Below, piece by piece: positions 54,156-61,694 of a DNA stretch of 64,000 nucleotides. The notes below the pieces were generated by a model. It searched no databases, was not told where the DNA came from, and was given only the letters and a program-made list of their open reading frames with translations. Position 1 is the stretch's first letter. Each line of letters begins with the position of its first letter. Origin of the DNA: Roseibium album (GTDB lineage: Bacteria; Pseudomonadota; Alphaproteobacteria; Rhizobiales; Stappiaceae). A program made the translations under genes and the position numbers. The stretch is from contig NZ_CXWE01000001.1 of NCBI RefSeq assembly GCF_001404515.1, forward strand, positions 682,001-746,000, in the 5' to 3' direction.

Positions 54156-55025
54156 ATGGCGTCAACGGATCTCAAGGACCGCCTGGTCATTCTCGGGTCG
54201 AAAGGTGGCCCGGCCATACGTCCGGGTGGCCCGTCGCCGACCAGTTCGCTGATCGAGATTGGCGGCCGAAGATGCGTTGTCGATTGCGGGCTGGGTGTAA
54301 CCCGAGGCCTTGTGGAGGCAGGGGTTCAGTTGAAGGACCTCGACCTTGTCTTCATCACGCACATGCATTCAGACCATGTGCTGGAACTCGGGCCGCTTCT
54401 TCACACCGCATGGACAACGGGACTTGCGCGTACGGTGAGGGTCTACGGTCCGGCAGACCTGATGGAATACTGGGACGGTTTCCTGAATTCCATGCGCTAC
54501 GACATCGATCTGAGGATCGACGATGAAGGCCGGCCCGATTTGCGTGATCTGGTGGAGATCCATCTGATTCGGGAAGGCGACCTGTCGCTGGAAGACGAAA
54601 AGCTATCCGTGAGAGCGCTGAAGGTTGATCATCCGCCGGTTGCCGATTGCTTTGCACTGAGGTTCGAAACGGCTGACTGGTCTGTCGTCTTTTCAGCCGA
54701 TACAACTTATTTTCCGCCGTTGGCGAAGTTTGCTCAAGGGTGTGCAGTGCTTGTTCACGAGGCGATGCTGGAACGCGGTGTTGACACGATCGTGCAAATC
54801 ACGGGCAATGGTGCGCGGCTAAGGGAACACCTTCTGGCGAGCCATACAACGGCGCCCGATGTCGCGAAGATTGCCGAGGCTGCTAAGGCCGGGACGCTCG
54901 TGCTCAACCACCTGATCCCGGCGGATCTGCCCGGGTTTGAAACAGAAGAATGGCTGGATGCCACGAAAGCCTTTTCCGGTAAAACCATTGTCGGCCATGA
55001 CGGGCTGACAATCACAAGGAGCTGA
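54156..55025 (+). CDS. MBL-fold metallohydrolase in homogentisate operon
   Basis: A 289-residue metallo-beta-lactamase-fold protein with the complete metal motif His69-x-His71-x-Asp73-His74 (THMHSDH), then VVFSADTTYFPPL and VLNHLIPAD. The pattern resembles RNase Z- or arylsulfatase-like members. It lies nine bases after hmgA and five before the fumarylacetoacetase, so it is part of the pathway operon. It could act as a hydrolase on a pathway ester, lactone or thioester; no activity is established. Confidence 0.82.
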   Translation: MASTDLKDRLVILGSKGGPAIRPGGPSPTSSLIEIGGRRCVVDCGLGVTRGLVEAGVQLKDLDLVFITHMHSDHVLELGPLLHTAWTTGLARTVRVYGPADLMEYWDGFLNSMRYDIDLRIDDEGRPDLRDLVEIHLIREGDLSLEDEKLSVRALKVDHPPVADCFALRFETADWSVVFSADTTYFPPLAKFAQGCAVLVHEAMLERGVDTIVQITGNGARLREHLLASHTTAPDVAKIAEAAKAGTLVLNHLIPADLPGFETEEWLDATKAFSGKTIVGHDGLTITRS

Positions 55026-55030
55026 AATTA

Positions 55031-56038
55031 ATGAAACTGGCAACGCTCAAGGATGGCAGCCGGGACGGCAAGCTGGTGGTGGTCAACGAACGGCTGACCT
55101 TTTGCACCGATGCAAGCCACATCGCACCGACGCTGCAGGCCGCGCTGGACGACTGGGATGTCATTTCGCCCAAGCTGAAGCTGCTGGCCGAAAGCCTGTC
55201 GCACGATGCCGTGCCGACGATCCGGTTTCACGAACATGATGCCCTGTCACCGTTGCCGCGCGCATTTCAGTGGGCGGACGGCTCGGCCTATGTCAACCAC
55301 GTGGAACTGGTGCGCAAGGCAAGAGGCGCCCAGATGCCGGACAGTTTTTGGACCGATCCGCTGATGTATCAGGGCGGCTCCGACACTTTCCTCGCACCGC
55401 GCGATCCGATCAGAATGCGCGAGGAAGCCTGGGGCATCGACATGGAGGGCGAAATCGCCGTCATCACTGGCGACGTGCCAATGGGTGTCAGCTCCGAGGA
55501 CGCTTTGAAATCCATTCAGCTGGTGATGCTTGTCAACGACGTGTCTCTGCGCGGTCTTATTCCTGCGGAGCTCGGCAAGGGATTCGGCTTCTTCCAGTCC
55601 AAGCCTTCTTCCGCGTTCTCACCTGTTGCTGTCACACCGGATGAGCTGGGCGATGCCTGGAAAGACGGCAAGCTGAGCCTGCCGCTTCATGTGGATCTGA
55701 ACGGCGCGCCGTTCGGCCGAGCACAAGCCGGTGTCGACATGACCTTCGATTTCGGCCAGCTGATCGCCCATGCAGCCAAGTCGCGTGATCTTGGCGCAGG
55801 AGCAATCATCGGCTCAGGTACCGTTTCGAACAAGCTTGACGGAGGCCCGGGCAAACCGGTGTCAGACGGTGGCGTCGGGTATTCCTGCATTGCCGAAATC
55901 CGCATGATTGAGACGATCAATGACGGTCAGGCCAAGACTCCTTTCATGAAATTCGGTGACACGGTGCGTATCGAAATGATGGACGGGGAAGGGCATTCGA
56001 TCTTCGGAGCGATCGAGCAGACGGTGGAGAAGGTCTAG
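55031..56038 (+). CDS. fahA: Fumarylacetoacetase
   Basis: A 335-residue FAH-family hydrolase. The metal-binding Glu-x-Glu lies in WGIDMEGEIAVITGD and the Asp in MLVNDVSLRGL; the C-terminal FGDTVRIEMMDGEGHSIFG is typical. In this position, after hmgA, it cleaves fumarylacetoacetate to fumarate and acetoacetate, ending the homogentisate pathway. It is shorter than the eukaryotic enzyme, as usual for this bacterial type. ATG 55031 follows AAGGAGCTGAAATT. Confidence 0.93.
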   Translation: MKLATLKDGSRDGKLVVVNERLTFCTDASHIAPTLQAALDDWDVISPKLKLLAESLSHDAVPTIRFHEHDALSPLPRAFQWADGSAYVNHVELVRKARGAQMPDSFWTDPLMYQGGSDTFLAPRDPIRMREEAWGIDMEGEIAVITGDVPMGVSSEDALKSIQLVMLVNDVSLRGLIPAELGKGFGFFQSKPSSAFSPVAVTPDELGDAWKDGKLSLPLHVDLNGAPFGRAQAGVDMTFDFGQLIAHAAKSRDLGAGAIIGSGTVSNKLDGGPGKPVSDGGVGYSCIAEIRMIETINDGQAKTPFMKFGDTVRIEMMDGEGHSIFGAIEQTVEKV

Positions 56039-56127
56039 GCAGACCTTGCCGGTCAAATCGAAGCTGACACGGTCCCGGACCCGATCGGGATCAAACAACA
56101 AGCAGGCGCAGTGTCTGGGGAGTACGC

Positions 56128-57087
56128 ATGAGCAAACAATTCGCATCCGCCGGGGACATGGCGGAAAAGAAGATCTCCTTCACCGAGATCGGCAAGGACC
56201 TCTGGGCCTTCACCGCCGAGGGGGACCCGAATACCGGCGTCATCGTCGGTGATGACAGCGTCATGATCATCGAGGCGCAGGCGACACCTGAACTTGCCAA
56301 CAAGGTGATCGAAAAGGTGCGCTCCGTCACGGACAAGCCAATCAGCCATCTTGTGCTGACCCATTATCACGCCGTGCGCGTTTTGGGCGCTGCCGCCTAT
56401 CAGGCACCGACCGTGATCATGAGCCAGAAGGCCCGTTCCATGGTTGTGGAGCGTGGCGCTGAAGACCGGGAATCTGAATTCATGCGGTTCCCGCGTCTGT
56501 TCATGGGTTATGACAATGTCAACGACATTCCGTCCCTGACCTGGCCGACCACCACCTTCAACGACCGCATGACCGTTTATCTGGGAAAGCGCCGGGTCGA
56601 TCTGCGCTTCCTTGGTCGCGCCCATACGGCGGGTGACATCGTCATCCATGTGCCGGACCAGAACGTCATGTTCACTGGCGATATCGTCGAATACCACTCC
56701 GCCTGCTATTGCGGCGACGGCCATTTCAACGACTGGCCGGCAACGCTTGAAGCAATCCGTACCTTCGATGTGGAAGCCATCGCACCGGGTCGCGGCGACG
56801 CGCTGGTTGGCAAGGAGATGGTGGGCAAGGCGCTGACCAACACGGCCGACTTCGTGTCCTCGACCTACCGGCCGGTCGCCCGGATCGCTCAGGGTGGCGG
56901 ATCGCTGAAAGAGGCCTGGGACGCCTGCCGCGCCGAATGCGATCCAAAGTTCAAGGACTACGCGATCTACGAGCATTGCCTGCCGTTCAATGTTGCTCGG
57001 GCCTATGACGAGGCACTCGGCATCGACACGCCGCGTATCTGGACGGCCGAACGGGATGCGAAAATGTGGACGGATCTTCAGGGGTGA
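56128..57087 (+). CDS. MBL-fold protein with altered metal motif
   Basis: A 319-residue metallo-beta-lactamase-fold protein. Where relatives have HxHxDH it has His79-Tyr-His81-Ala-Val83-Arg84 (LTHYHAVRVLGAAAY), so two of the site-2 residues are missing. Other landmarks remain: GRAHTAGDIVIHVPDQNVMFTGD. A single-metal enzyme or a non-canonical activity is likely. Some oxidoreductase-linked MBL proteins look like this. It lies 89 bases after fahA, with an AGTGTCTGGGGAG-type ribosome-binding site. Confidence 0.8.
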   Translation: MSKQFASAGDMAEKKISFTEIGKDLWAFTAEGDPNTGVIVGDDSVMIIEAQATPELANKVIEKVRSVTDKPISHLVLTHYHAVRVLGAAAYQAPTVIMSQKARSMVVERGAEDRESEFMRFPRLFMGYDNVNDIPSLTWPTTTFNDRMTVYLGKRRVDLRFLGRAHTAGDIVIHVPDQNVMFTGDIVEYHSACYCGDGHFNDWPATLEAIRTFDVEAIAPGRGDALVGKEMVGKALTNTADFVSSTYRPVARIAQGGGSLKEAWDACRAECDPKFKDYAIYEHCLPFNVARAYDEALGIDTPRIWTAERDAKMWTDLQG

Positions 57088-57689
57088 AATTTCTGGTCGC
57101 AATAGCCGTAATGCTGGTTTTGCTGACCTCTGCTGCTACGGCATGCACTCGCTCGGGTGCAGGAAGTGTAAAACGCCTCATACGTTCAGAAATCGTAGTG
57201 GCCGGGCGCTTCGCGGATTGCACAATACAGCAAATGAGGCCTCTTGAAACTCAAGGCAAACCTTTGGAGTTTGTCATCGAAGTTACCGATCAGATCCGCG
57301 GGAATGCGGCACCGTTAATGCAAGGTAGCGACCTGATAGTCCTTTTACCTGCAGGAGGTTATGAAGCGTCTTTGGCTTGCCAACACGCAACATGGAAAGG
57401 CAGAAAGTTCTTGTTTGGCCTTGCAGTATTGAATGTGAACACCGATAGCATGTGGAAGTTTCATCGCGAACCCCAGGATCTTGCAAACGGTGTGTTTCCT
57501 AGCCCTCCAATACTGGATACTGGAGACCGGCTGGTGGTATCGCAATCGGACCTTTGTGGCAGTGGAACGCTGTTTGCTGCTTCAGACGATATGATAGATC
57601 ACGCAAAGCGGGTATTTGACGGCGTTGGAGATCTGGAACCAGAGCTCGAGGAACTTGTAAGTTCTCACGCTCGATTTGGCTTGTACTAA
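57084..57689 (+). CDS. Small exported protein of unknown function
   Basis: A 201-residue protein beginning with GTG 57084 (GTGA overlap with the MBL stop). A hydrophobic signal (FLVAIAVMLVLLTSAATAC) ends next to a Cys, which could be a signal-peptidase I site or a weak lipobox. Three further cysteines (ADCTIQQ, LACQHA, DLCGSG) are in the mature part. Its DNA is more AT-rich and uses rarer codons than the flanking operon genes, hinting at later insertion. No family recognised. Coupled into the operon by overlap at its start and 8 bases from the DinB gene. Confidence 0.6.
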   Translation: MKFLVAIAVMLVLLTSAATACTRSGAGSVKRLIRSEIVVAGRFADCTIQQMRPLETQGKPLEFVIEVTDQIRGNAAPLMQGSDLIVLLPAGGYEASLACQHATWKGRKFLFGLAVLNVNTDSMWKFHREPQDLANGVFPSPPILDTGDRLVVSQSDLCGSGTLFAASDDMIDHAKRVFDGVGDLEPELEELVSSHARFGLY

Positions 57690-57697
57690 AGGTCCTC

Positions 57698-58222
57698 ATG
57701 TCTACAGCACTTCAACATCTCCGCCTGATGGCGGGCAACAATGCCTATGCCAACGAACGGCTTTATCAGGCGTGCTGCCGAATCAGTCAGGCAGAGTTCA
57801 AGGCCGAGCGGACCGGCTTTTTCCCGTCGATCCGGGAAACGCTTAATCACAACTGGGAAGTCGATCGCTACTACCTGGATGCACTGCGCGAAGATGGGAA
57901 GGGCCTGGCTGTCTACGAGACGCCGCATCTTCAGACTGCGGAGGAGTTGAGATCGGCGCAAACCTGGCAGGATCAACAACTTGTTCTGTTCTGTGACGGC
58001 TTGAGCGAGACGGATCTGGACAGAAGCGTTGCGCAGGACCGGGGAAACAATGGTGTCATGCGAGAGACCATTGGCAACACGCTGTTGCATCTCTTCCAGC
58101 ACCAGATCCATCACCGTGGACAGGTGCATGCCATGCTGGCCGGAACCGGTGTCGCACCGCCTCAGCTGGATGAGTTCTTTCTTGAGTTCGACCGCCATTC
58201 GGCGGCTGAAAAACACATGTGA
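57698..58222 (+). CDS. DinB-family protein, candidate maleylacetoacetate isomerase
   Basis: A 174-residue DinB/YfiT four-helix protein. The metal triad is visible: His51 (TLNHNWEVDRYY), His135 and His139 in HQIHHRGQVHAM. The DinB superfamily includes thiol-dependent enzymes such as the mycothiol-dependent maleylpyruvate isomerase. The operon lacks a GST-type maleylacetoacetate isomerase (MaiA), so I infer this may supply that step; unproven. Start ATG 57698 eight bases after the exported-protein stop. Confidence 0.75.
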   Translation: MSTALQHLRLMAGNNAYANERLYQACCRISQAEFKAERTGFFPSIRETLNHNWEVDRYYLDALREDGKGLAVYETPHLQTAEELRSAQTWQDQQLVLFCDGLSETDLDRSVAQDRGNNGVMRETIGNTLLHLFQHQIHHRGQVHAMLAGTGVAPPQLDEFFLEFDRHSAAEKHM

Positions 58223-58245
58223 CGCGGGAGCTGGGAGACAAACCT

Positions 58246-59859
58246 GTGACCAAATTATTTGAAGTGCCGCTCTATCCCTACAAGCGCACCGCTGACCAGG
58301 ATGCGCCGGCACCTGTCCGCCACCCGGTCGTCATTATCGGGGCAGGACCCGTCGGGCTTGCCATGGCAATCGATCTTGCCCAGGCGAACGTTCCAGTCGT
58401 TGTGCTCGACGACAATGACAAGGTCAGTGTCGGTTCCAGGGCGATCTGTTTTTCAAAGCGTTCCCTGGAGATATTCGACCGGCTGGGTTGCGGTGACGAA
58501 ATGGTCGACAAGGGGGTCGTCTGGAACCTCGGCAAGGTCCATTTCGGTGACCGGCAGGTCTATAACTTCAACCTGCTGCCCGAGGACGGTCACAAGCGTC
58601 CGGCCTTCATCAATCTGCAGCAATACTACTGCGAGCTCTATCTGGTCGAACGCATCAGGGCGCTGCAGACGGAAGGCAAGCCGGTGGAAATCCGGGGCGG
58701 CAACCGCGTTGAAAACCTGCATTGCTATGATGACCATACGCTTGTAACGATCGAGACTCCGGAAGGAGCCTACAACCTGGAGGCCGACTGGCTTGTTGCC
58801 TGTGACGGGGCAGGGTCGCCGACGCGGCGGATGCTCGACCTCGACTTTGTCGGACGCGTTTTTGAAGACAATTTCCTGATTGCCGATGTCATCATGAAGG
58901 CCGATTTTCCGACCGAACGCTGGTTCTGGTTCGACCCGCCCTTCAACAAGGACCAGTCGGCACTGCTTCACAAGCAACCGGACGGTGTCTGGCGGATCGA
59001 CCTTCAGCTCGGCTGGGACATTGACAAGGAAAAGGAAAAGAAGCCGGAAAACGTCATTCCCCGATTGAAGCAGATGCTCGGGGACGACGTTGAGTTCGAC
59101 CTGGAATGGGTATCCATCTACACGTTCCAGTGCCGGCGGATGGAAGAGTTTCGCCACGGCAGGGTGATCTTTGCCGGTGACGCGGCCCATCAGGTTTCAC
59201 CCTTCGGAGCCCGCGGTGCAAATTCCGGCTTCCAGGACGTCGACAATCTTGGCTGGAAGCTGAAGCTGGTTCTTGACGGCAAGGCACCTGAAACGCTGCT
59301 CGACAGTTATTCATTCGAGCGCGAGCATGGTGCCGACGAAAATATACTGCAAAGCTCCCGCTCGACGGATTTCATAACACCGAAATCGGAAATGAGCCGG
59401 ATTTTCCGCGATGCTGTGCTCGATCTCTCGGAACACTACGAATTTGCCCGGCCGCTTGTGAATTCAGGGCGCCTGTCCGTCCCTTGCACGTATGACGGTT
59501 CGCCGCTGAACGGTCCGGATGTCAGTTCTCTGCCGCAAAGAACTCGCCCGGGCAGTACCGTTGTGGATGCACCACTCGGTGAAGATTGGCTGCTTGATCA
59601 CCTGACAGGGGAATTCGTGCTTCTCGGGCTTGGCGTCGACATTCCGTCAGACAACGAGATCAACGGTGTTTCGCTCACCGGCATCACTATCGGCAGGGAA
59701 AACATCAGTCCGGAGCTCCGGGATCGCTATCTTGGAAACGCCGCAGCCGCAATCTACCTGATCCGCCCGGATCAGCATGTCGCGGCGCGATGGCTGGATT
59801 GCGATCAAACAGAGATCGGGGCGGCATTAGCCAAGGCAATCGGAGGGAAGGTTCAATGA
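58246..59859 (+). CDS. FAD-dependent aromatic monooxygenase (MhaA-like)
   Basis: A 537-residue flavoprotein hydroxylase. FAD motif GAGPVGLAM (residues 32-40), NAD(P)H/FAD DG motif in VACDGAGSPTRR, and GD motif in IFAGDAAHQVSPFGARGANS. It belongs to the PheA/TfdB/MhpA group. Together with the DUF2783 gene that overlaps its end, it resembles the MhaA/MhaB two-component 3-hydroxyphenylacetate 6-hydroxylase of Pseudomonas putida, which makes homogentisate. A GTG at 58219 overlapping the DinB stop (GTGA) is an alternative; GTG 58246 has the better GGGAGACAAACC site. Confidence 0.83.
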   Translation: MTKLFEVPLYPYKRTADQDAPAPVRHPVVIIGAGPVGLAMAIDLAQANVPVVVLDDNDKVSVGSRAICFSKRSLEIFDRLGCGDEMVDKGVVWNLGKVHFGDRQVYNFNLLPEDGHKRPAFINLQQYYCELYLVERIRALQTEGKPVEIRGGNRVENLHCYDDHTLVTIETPEGAYNLEADWLVACDGAGSPTRRMLDLDFVGRVFEDNFLIADVIMKADFPTERWFWFDPPFNKDQSALLHKQPDGVWRIDLQLGWDIDKEKEKKPENVIPRLKQMLGDDVEFDLEWVSIYTFQCRRMEEFRHGRVIFAGDAAHQVSPFGARGANSGFQDVDNLGWKLKLVLDGKAPETLLDSYSFEREHGADENILQSSRSTDFITPKSEMSRIFRDAVLDLSEHYEFARPLVNSGRLSVPCTYDGSPLNGPDVSSLPQRTRPGSTVVDAPLGEDWLLDHLTGEFVLLGLGVDIPSDNEINGVSLTGITIGRENISPELRDRYLGNAAAAIYLIRPDQHVAARWLDCDQTEIGAALAKAIGGKVQ

Positions 59860-60068
59860 GCGAAAGCGTCACCACACCAAATCTGGAAGCTCCCGACGCG
59901 TTCTACGCCGATTTGCTTTCCGCTCATGAGAAACTCGGCAAGGAAGAGAGCGATGCCTTCAACGCACGGCTCATTCTGCTGATGGCAAACCGTATCGGGG
60001 ATCTGGGCGAACTGCGTCAATTGTTGGAGGCTGCGAAAGTGGACCGGGTTTCGAAGCAACAATATTGA
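59856..60068 (+). CDS. DUF2783 small protein (MhaB-like coupling protein)
   Basis: A 70-residue protein, ATGA overlap with the monooxygenase stop. It is all-helical (FYADLLSAHEKLGKEESDAF, NARLILLMANRIGDLGELRQ). DUF2783 proteins occur next to flavin hydroxylases. Its size and position match MhaB, the small coupling protein that P. putida 3-hydroxyphenylacetate hydroxylase MhaA needs for efficient hydroxylation. Last gene of the operon. Confidence 0.75.
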   Translation: MSESVTTPNLEAPDAFYADLLSAHEKLGKEESDAFNARLILLMANRIGDLGELRQLLEAAKVDRVSKQQY

Positions 60069-60420
60069 GCGGCATATGAATCTTGAACGAGAGACATGCG
60101 CAAAAAGGGGTTGTATTGGGTTGTTATTACAATGAAACCCTAGGGTGTTCTTGAATGTGCGCGCTGAAAAATTGGCTGGAATCTCGAAAGTTGCAGCGAT
60201 TTGCTGCTAAATTTCAATCAGTCGGATTTTGAGTTTTCATGTGTAAACTCAGTACCTTAAAACATGAATTTTAAGCTCATAAATATAAATCTTGTGGTGA
60301 ATGTAAAACCTGAAGTTACAACTGTGTATTCAACGAAAACTGGTTTTTAATACTTTGACTCTACCTTAGCGGAATAGACGTGCAGTTGTGCGTCGCACAC
60401 TCTTTGGGGGAGCTCAAATA
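60069..60420. other. AT-rich intergenic region before livJ-like gene
   Basis: About 350 bases without a gene, much richer in AT than the surroundings (TAAAACATGAATTTTAAG, TTTTTAATAC). It has two small palindromes: ACCCTAGGGT at 60137 and the one at 60387-60399. It holds the promoter of the binding-protein gene at 60421. Confidence 0.5.
60387..60399 (+). promoter_or_regulatory. Palindrome TGTGCG-T-CGCACA before livJ-like gene
   Basis: A perfect 6+1+6 inverted repeat 21 bases upstream of the start codon and 5 to 10 bases before the GGGGGAG ribosome-binding site. It could be an operator or an RNA hairpin affecting translation. Confidence 0.45.
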
Positions 60421-61587
60421 ATGACAACATTGAGAAATGCTTTAGTTTCAACGCTGGCTGCGTCACTTATGATGTCGATCAGTCCGGCGCTTGCGGAAAA
60501 TGGTATCACGGATTCCAAGGTCGTATTCGGTCAGGCTGCTGCTCTTGAAGGGCCGGCTGCCGCTCTCGGCACGGGAATGAAGCTGGGAATCGAAGCAGCC
60601 TTTGCCGAAGCAAATGCTGCTGGCGGCGTCAACGGGCGCATGATCGAACTGATCAGCATGGACGATGGCTACGAGCCGGATCGTTCGATTGCAGCGGTCA
60701 ACAAGCTTATCAATGACGACAAGGTCTTCGGTCTGATCGGCCCGGTCGGCACGCCGACCTCCAAGGCGACCCAACCAATTGCAACAGCTGCGAAAGTTCC
60801 GTTTGTCGGTCCGTTCACCGGAGCTGGTTTCCTGCGTGATCCGGCGCACGGCAACATTGTCAACGTCCGGGCGACCTACGCTGCAGAGACCGAAGCCTGG
60901 ATCGATCACCTGAACGGCGCGCTGGGCCTCGACAAGATCGCCATTCTTTATCAGGACGACGGATTTGGCCGTGTCGGTCTTGCCGGTGTTCAGGCTGCCA
61001 TGGAAAAGCGTGGCCTGGAACTCGTCGCGGAAGGTACGTATCAGCGCAACACCACCGCCGTTAAGTCTGCGCTTCTTGAAATTCGCAAGGCAAAGCCGCA
61101 GGCAGTTGTCATGGTCGGTGCCTACAAGCCGATCGCGGAATTCATCAAGCTTGCCAAGAAGGTCAAGATGGATGCGGAATTCGTCAACATTTCCTTCGTC
61201 GGCTCGAAAGCCCTTTCTGCTGAACTCGGTGATGCCGGTGAAGGTGTGATCATCTCCCAGGTTGTTCCGTTCCCGTGGGACACGACTGTTCCGCTCGTCA
61301 AGGAATATCAGGCTGCACTGAAGGCAAAAGATCCTTCTGCTGAGCCGGGCTTTGTCACGCTGGAAGGTTATGTGGTTGGTCGACTGGCTGTCATGGGTCT
61401 GGAAAAAGCCGGAAAAGACGTCACGCGTGAAAACTTCCTGAACGCTTTCTGGTCCACTGGTGACTTTGACCTGGGCGGCGTGACCCTGTCCTTCGGTCAG
61501 GACGACAACCAGGGCATGAACGACGTCTTCCTGACGACCATTCAAAAAGACGGCGGCTTCTCGCCGATCGACAAGCCTGCGAGCTAA
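60421..61587 (+). CDS. Branched-chain amino acid-type ABC binding protein (LivJ-like)
   Basis: A 388-residue family 6 periplasmic binding protein. Signal peptide about 24 residues (SLMMSISPALA-ENG). Landmarks: VFGQAAALEGPAAALGTGMK, GVNGRMIELISMDDGYEPDR, VFGLIGPVGTPTSKATQPIA, YQDDGFGRVGLAGV. The bi-lobed domain binds amino acids, amides or aromatic acids; in catabolic contexts such proteins often bind aromatic acids. No permease or ATPase genes follow (next is a chemoreceptor), so its partners are elsewhere. ATG 60421 after GGGGGAGCTCAAATA. Confidence 0.9.
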   Translation: MTTLRNALVSTLAASLMMSISPALAENGITDSKVVFGQAAALEGPAAALGTGMKLGIEAAFAEANAAGGVNGRMIELISMDDGYEPDRSIAAVNKLINDDKVFGLIGPVGTPTSKATQPIATAAKVPFVGPFTGAGFLRDPAHGNIVNVRATYAAETEAWIDHLNGALGLDKIAILYQDDGFGRVGLAGVQAAMEKRGLELVAEGTYQRNTTAVKSALLEIRKAKPQAVVMVGAYKPIAEFIKLAKKVKMDAEFVNISFVGSKALSAELGDAGEGVIISQVVPFPWDTTVPLVKEYQAALKAKDPSAEPGFVTLEGYVVGRLAVMGLEKAGKDVTRENFLNAFWSTGDFDLGGVTLSFGQDDNQGMNDVFLTTIQKDGGFSPIDKPAS

Positions 61588-61599
61588 TGAGCTCCTTGT

Positions 61600-61624
61600 C
61601 GCTGGCCCGGAACACGGGCCAGCG
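61600..61624 (+). terminator. Hairpin after livJ-like gene
   Basis: Perfect ten-pair stem CGCTGGCCCG / CGGGCCAGCG, loop GAACA, 13 bases after the stop codon. It is followed by AAATTCC rather than a T tract, so it may act mainly as an RNA-stabilising end. Confidence 0.65.
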
Positions 61625-61694
61625 AAATTCCATTCTGCCATCTGGGGTTGGATAACATGGCAGAGCATGTGTTCTTTGGGGGACTGTCGGGAAC

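Noticed and set aside
60463..61668. A 401-codon minus-strand frame opposite the livJ-like gene
   Set aside because: Shadow of the binding-protein gene; no ribosome-binding site or family.
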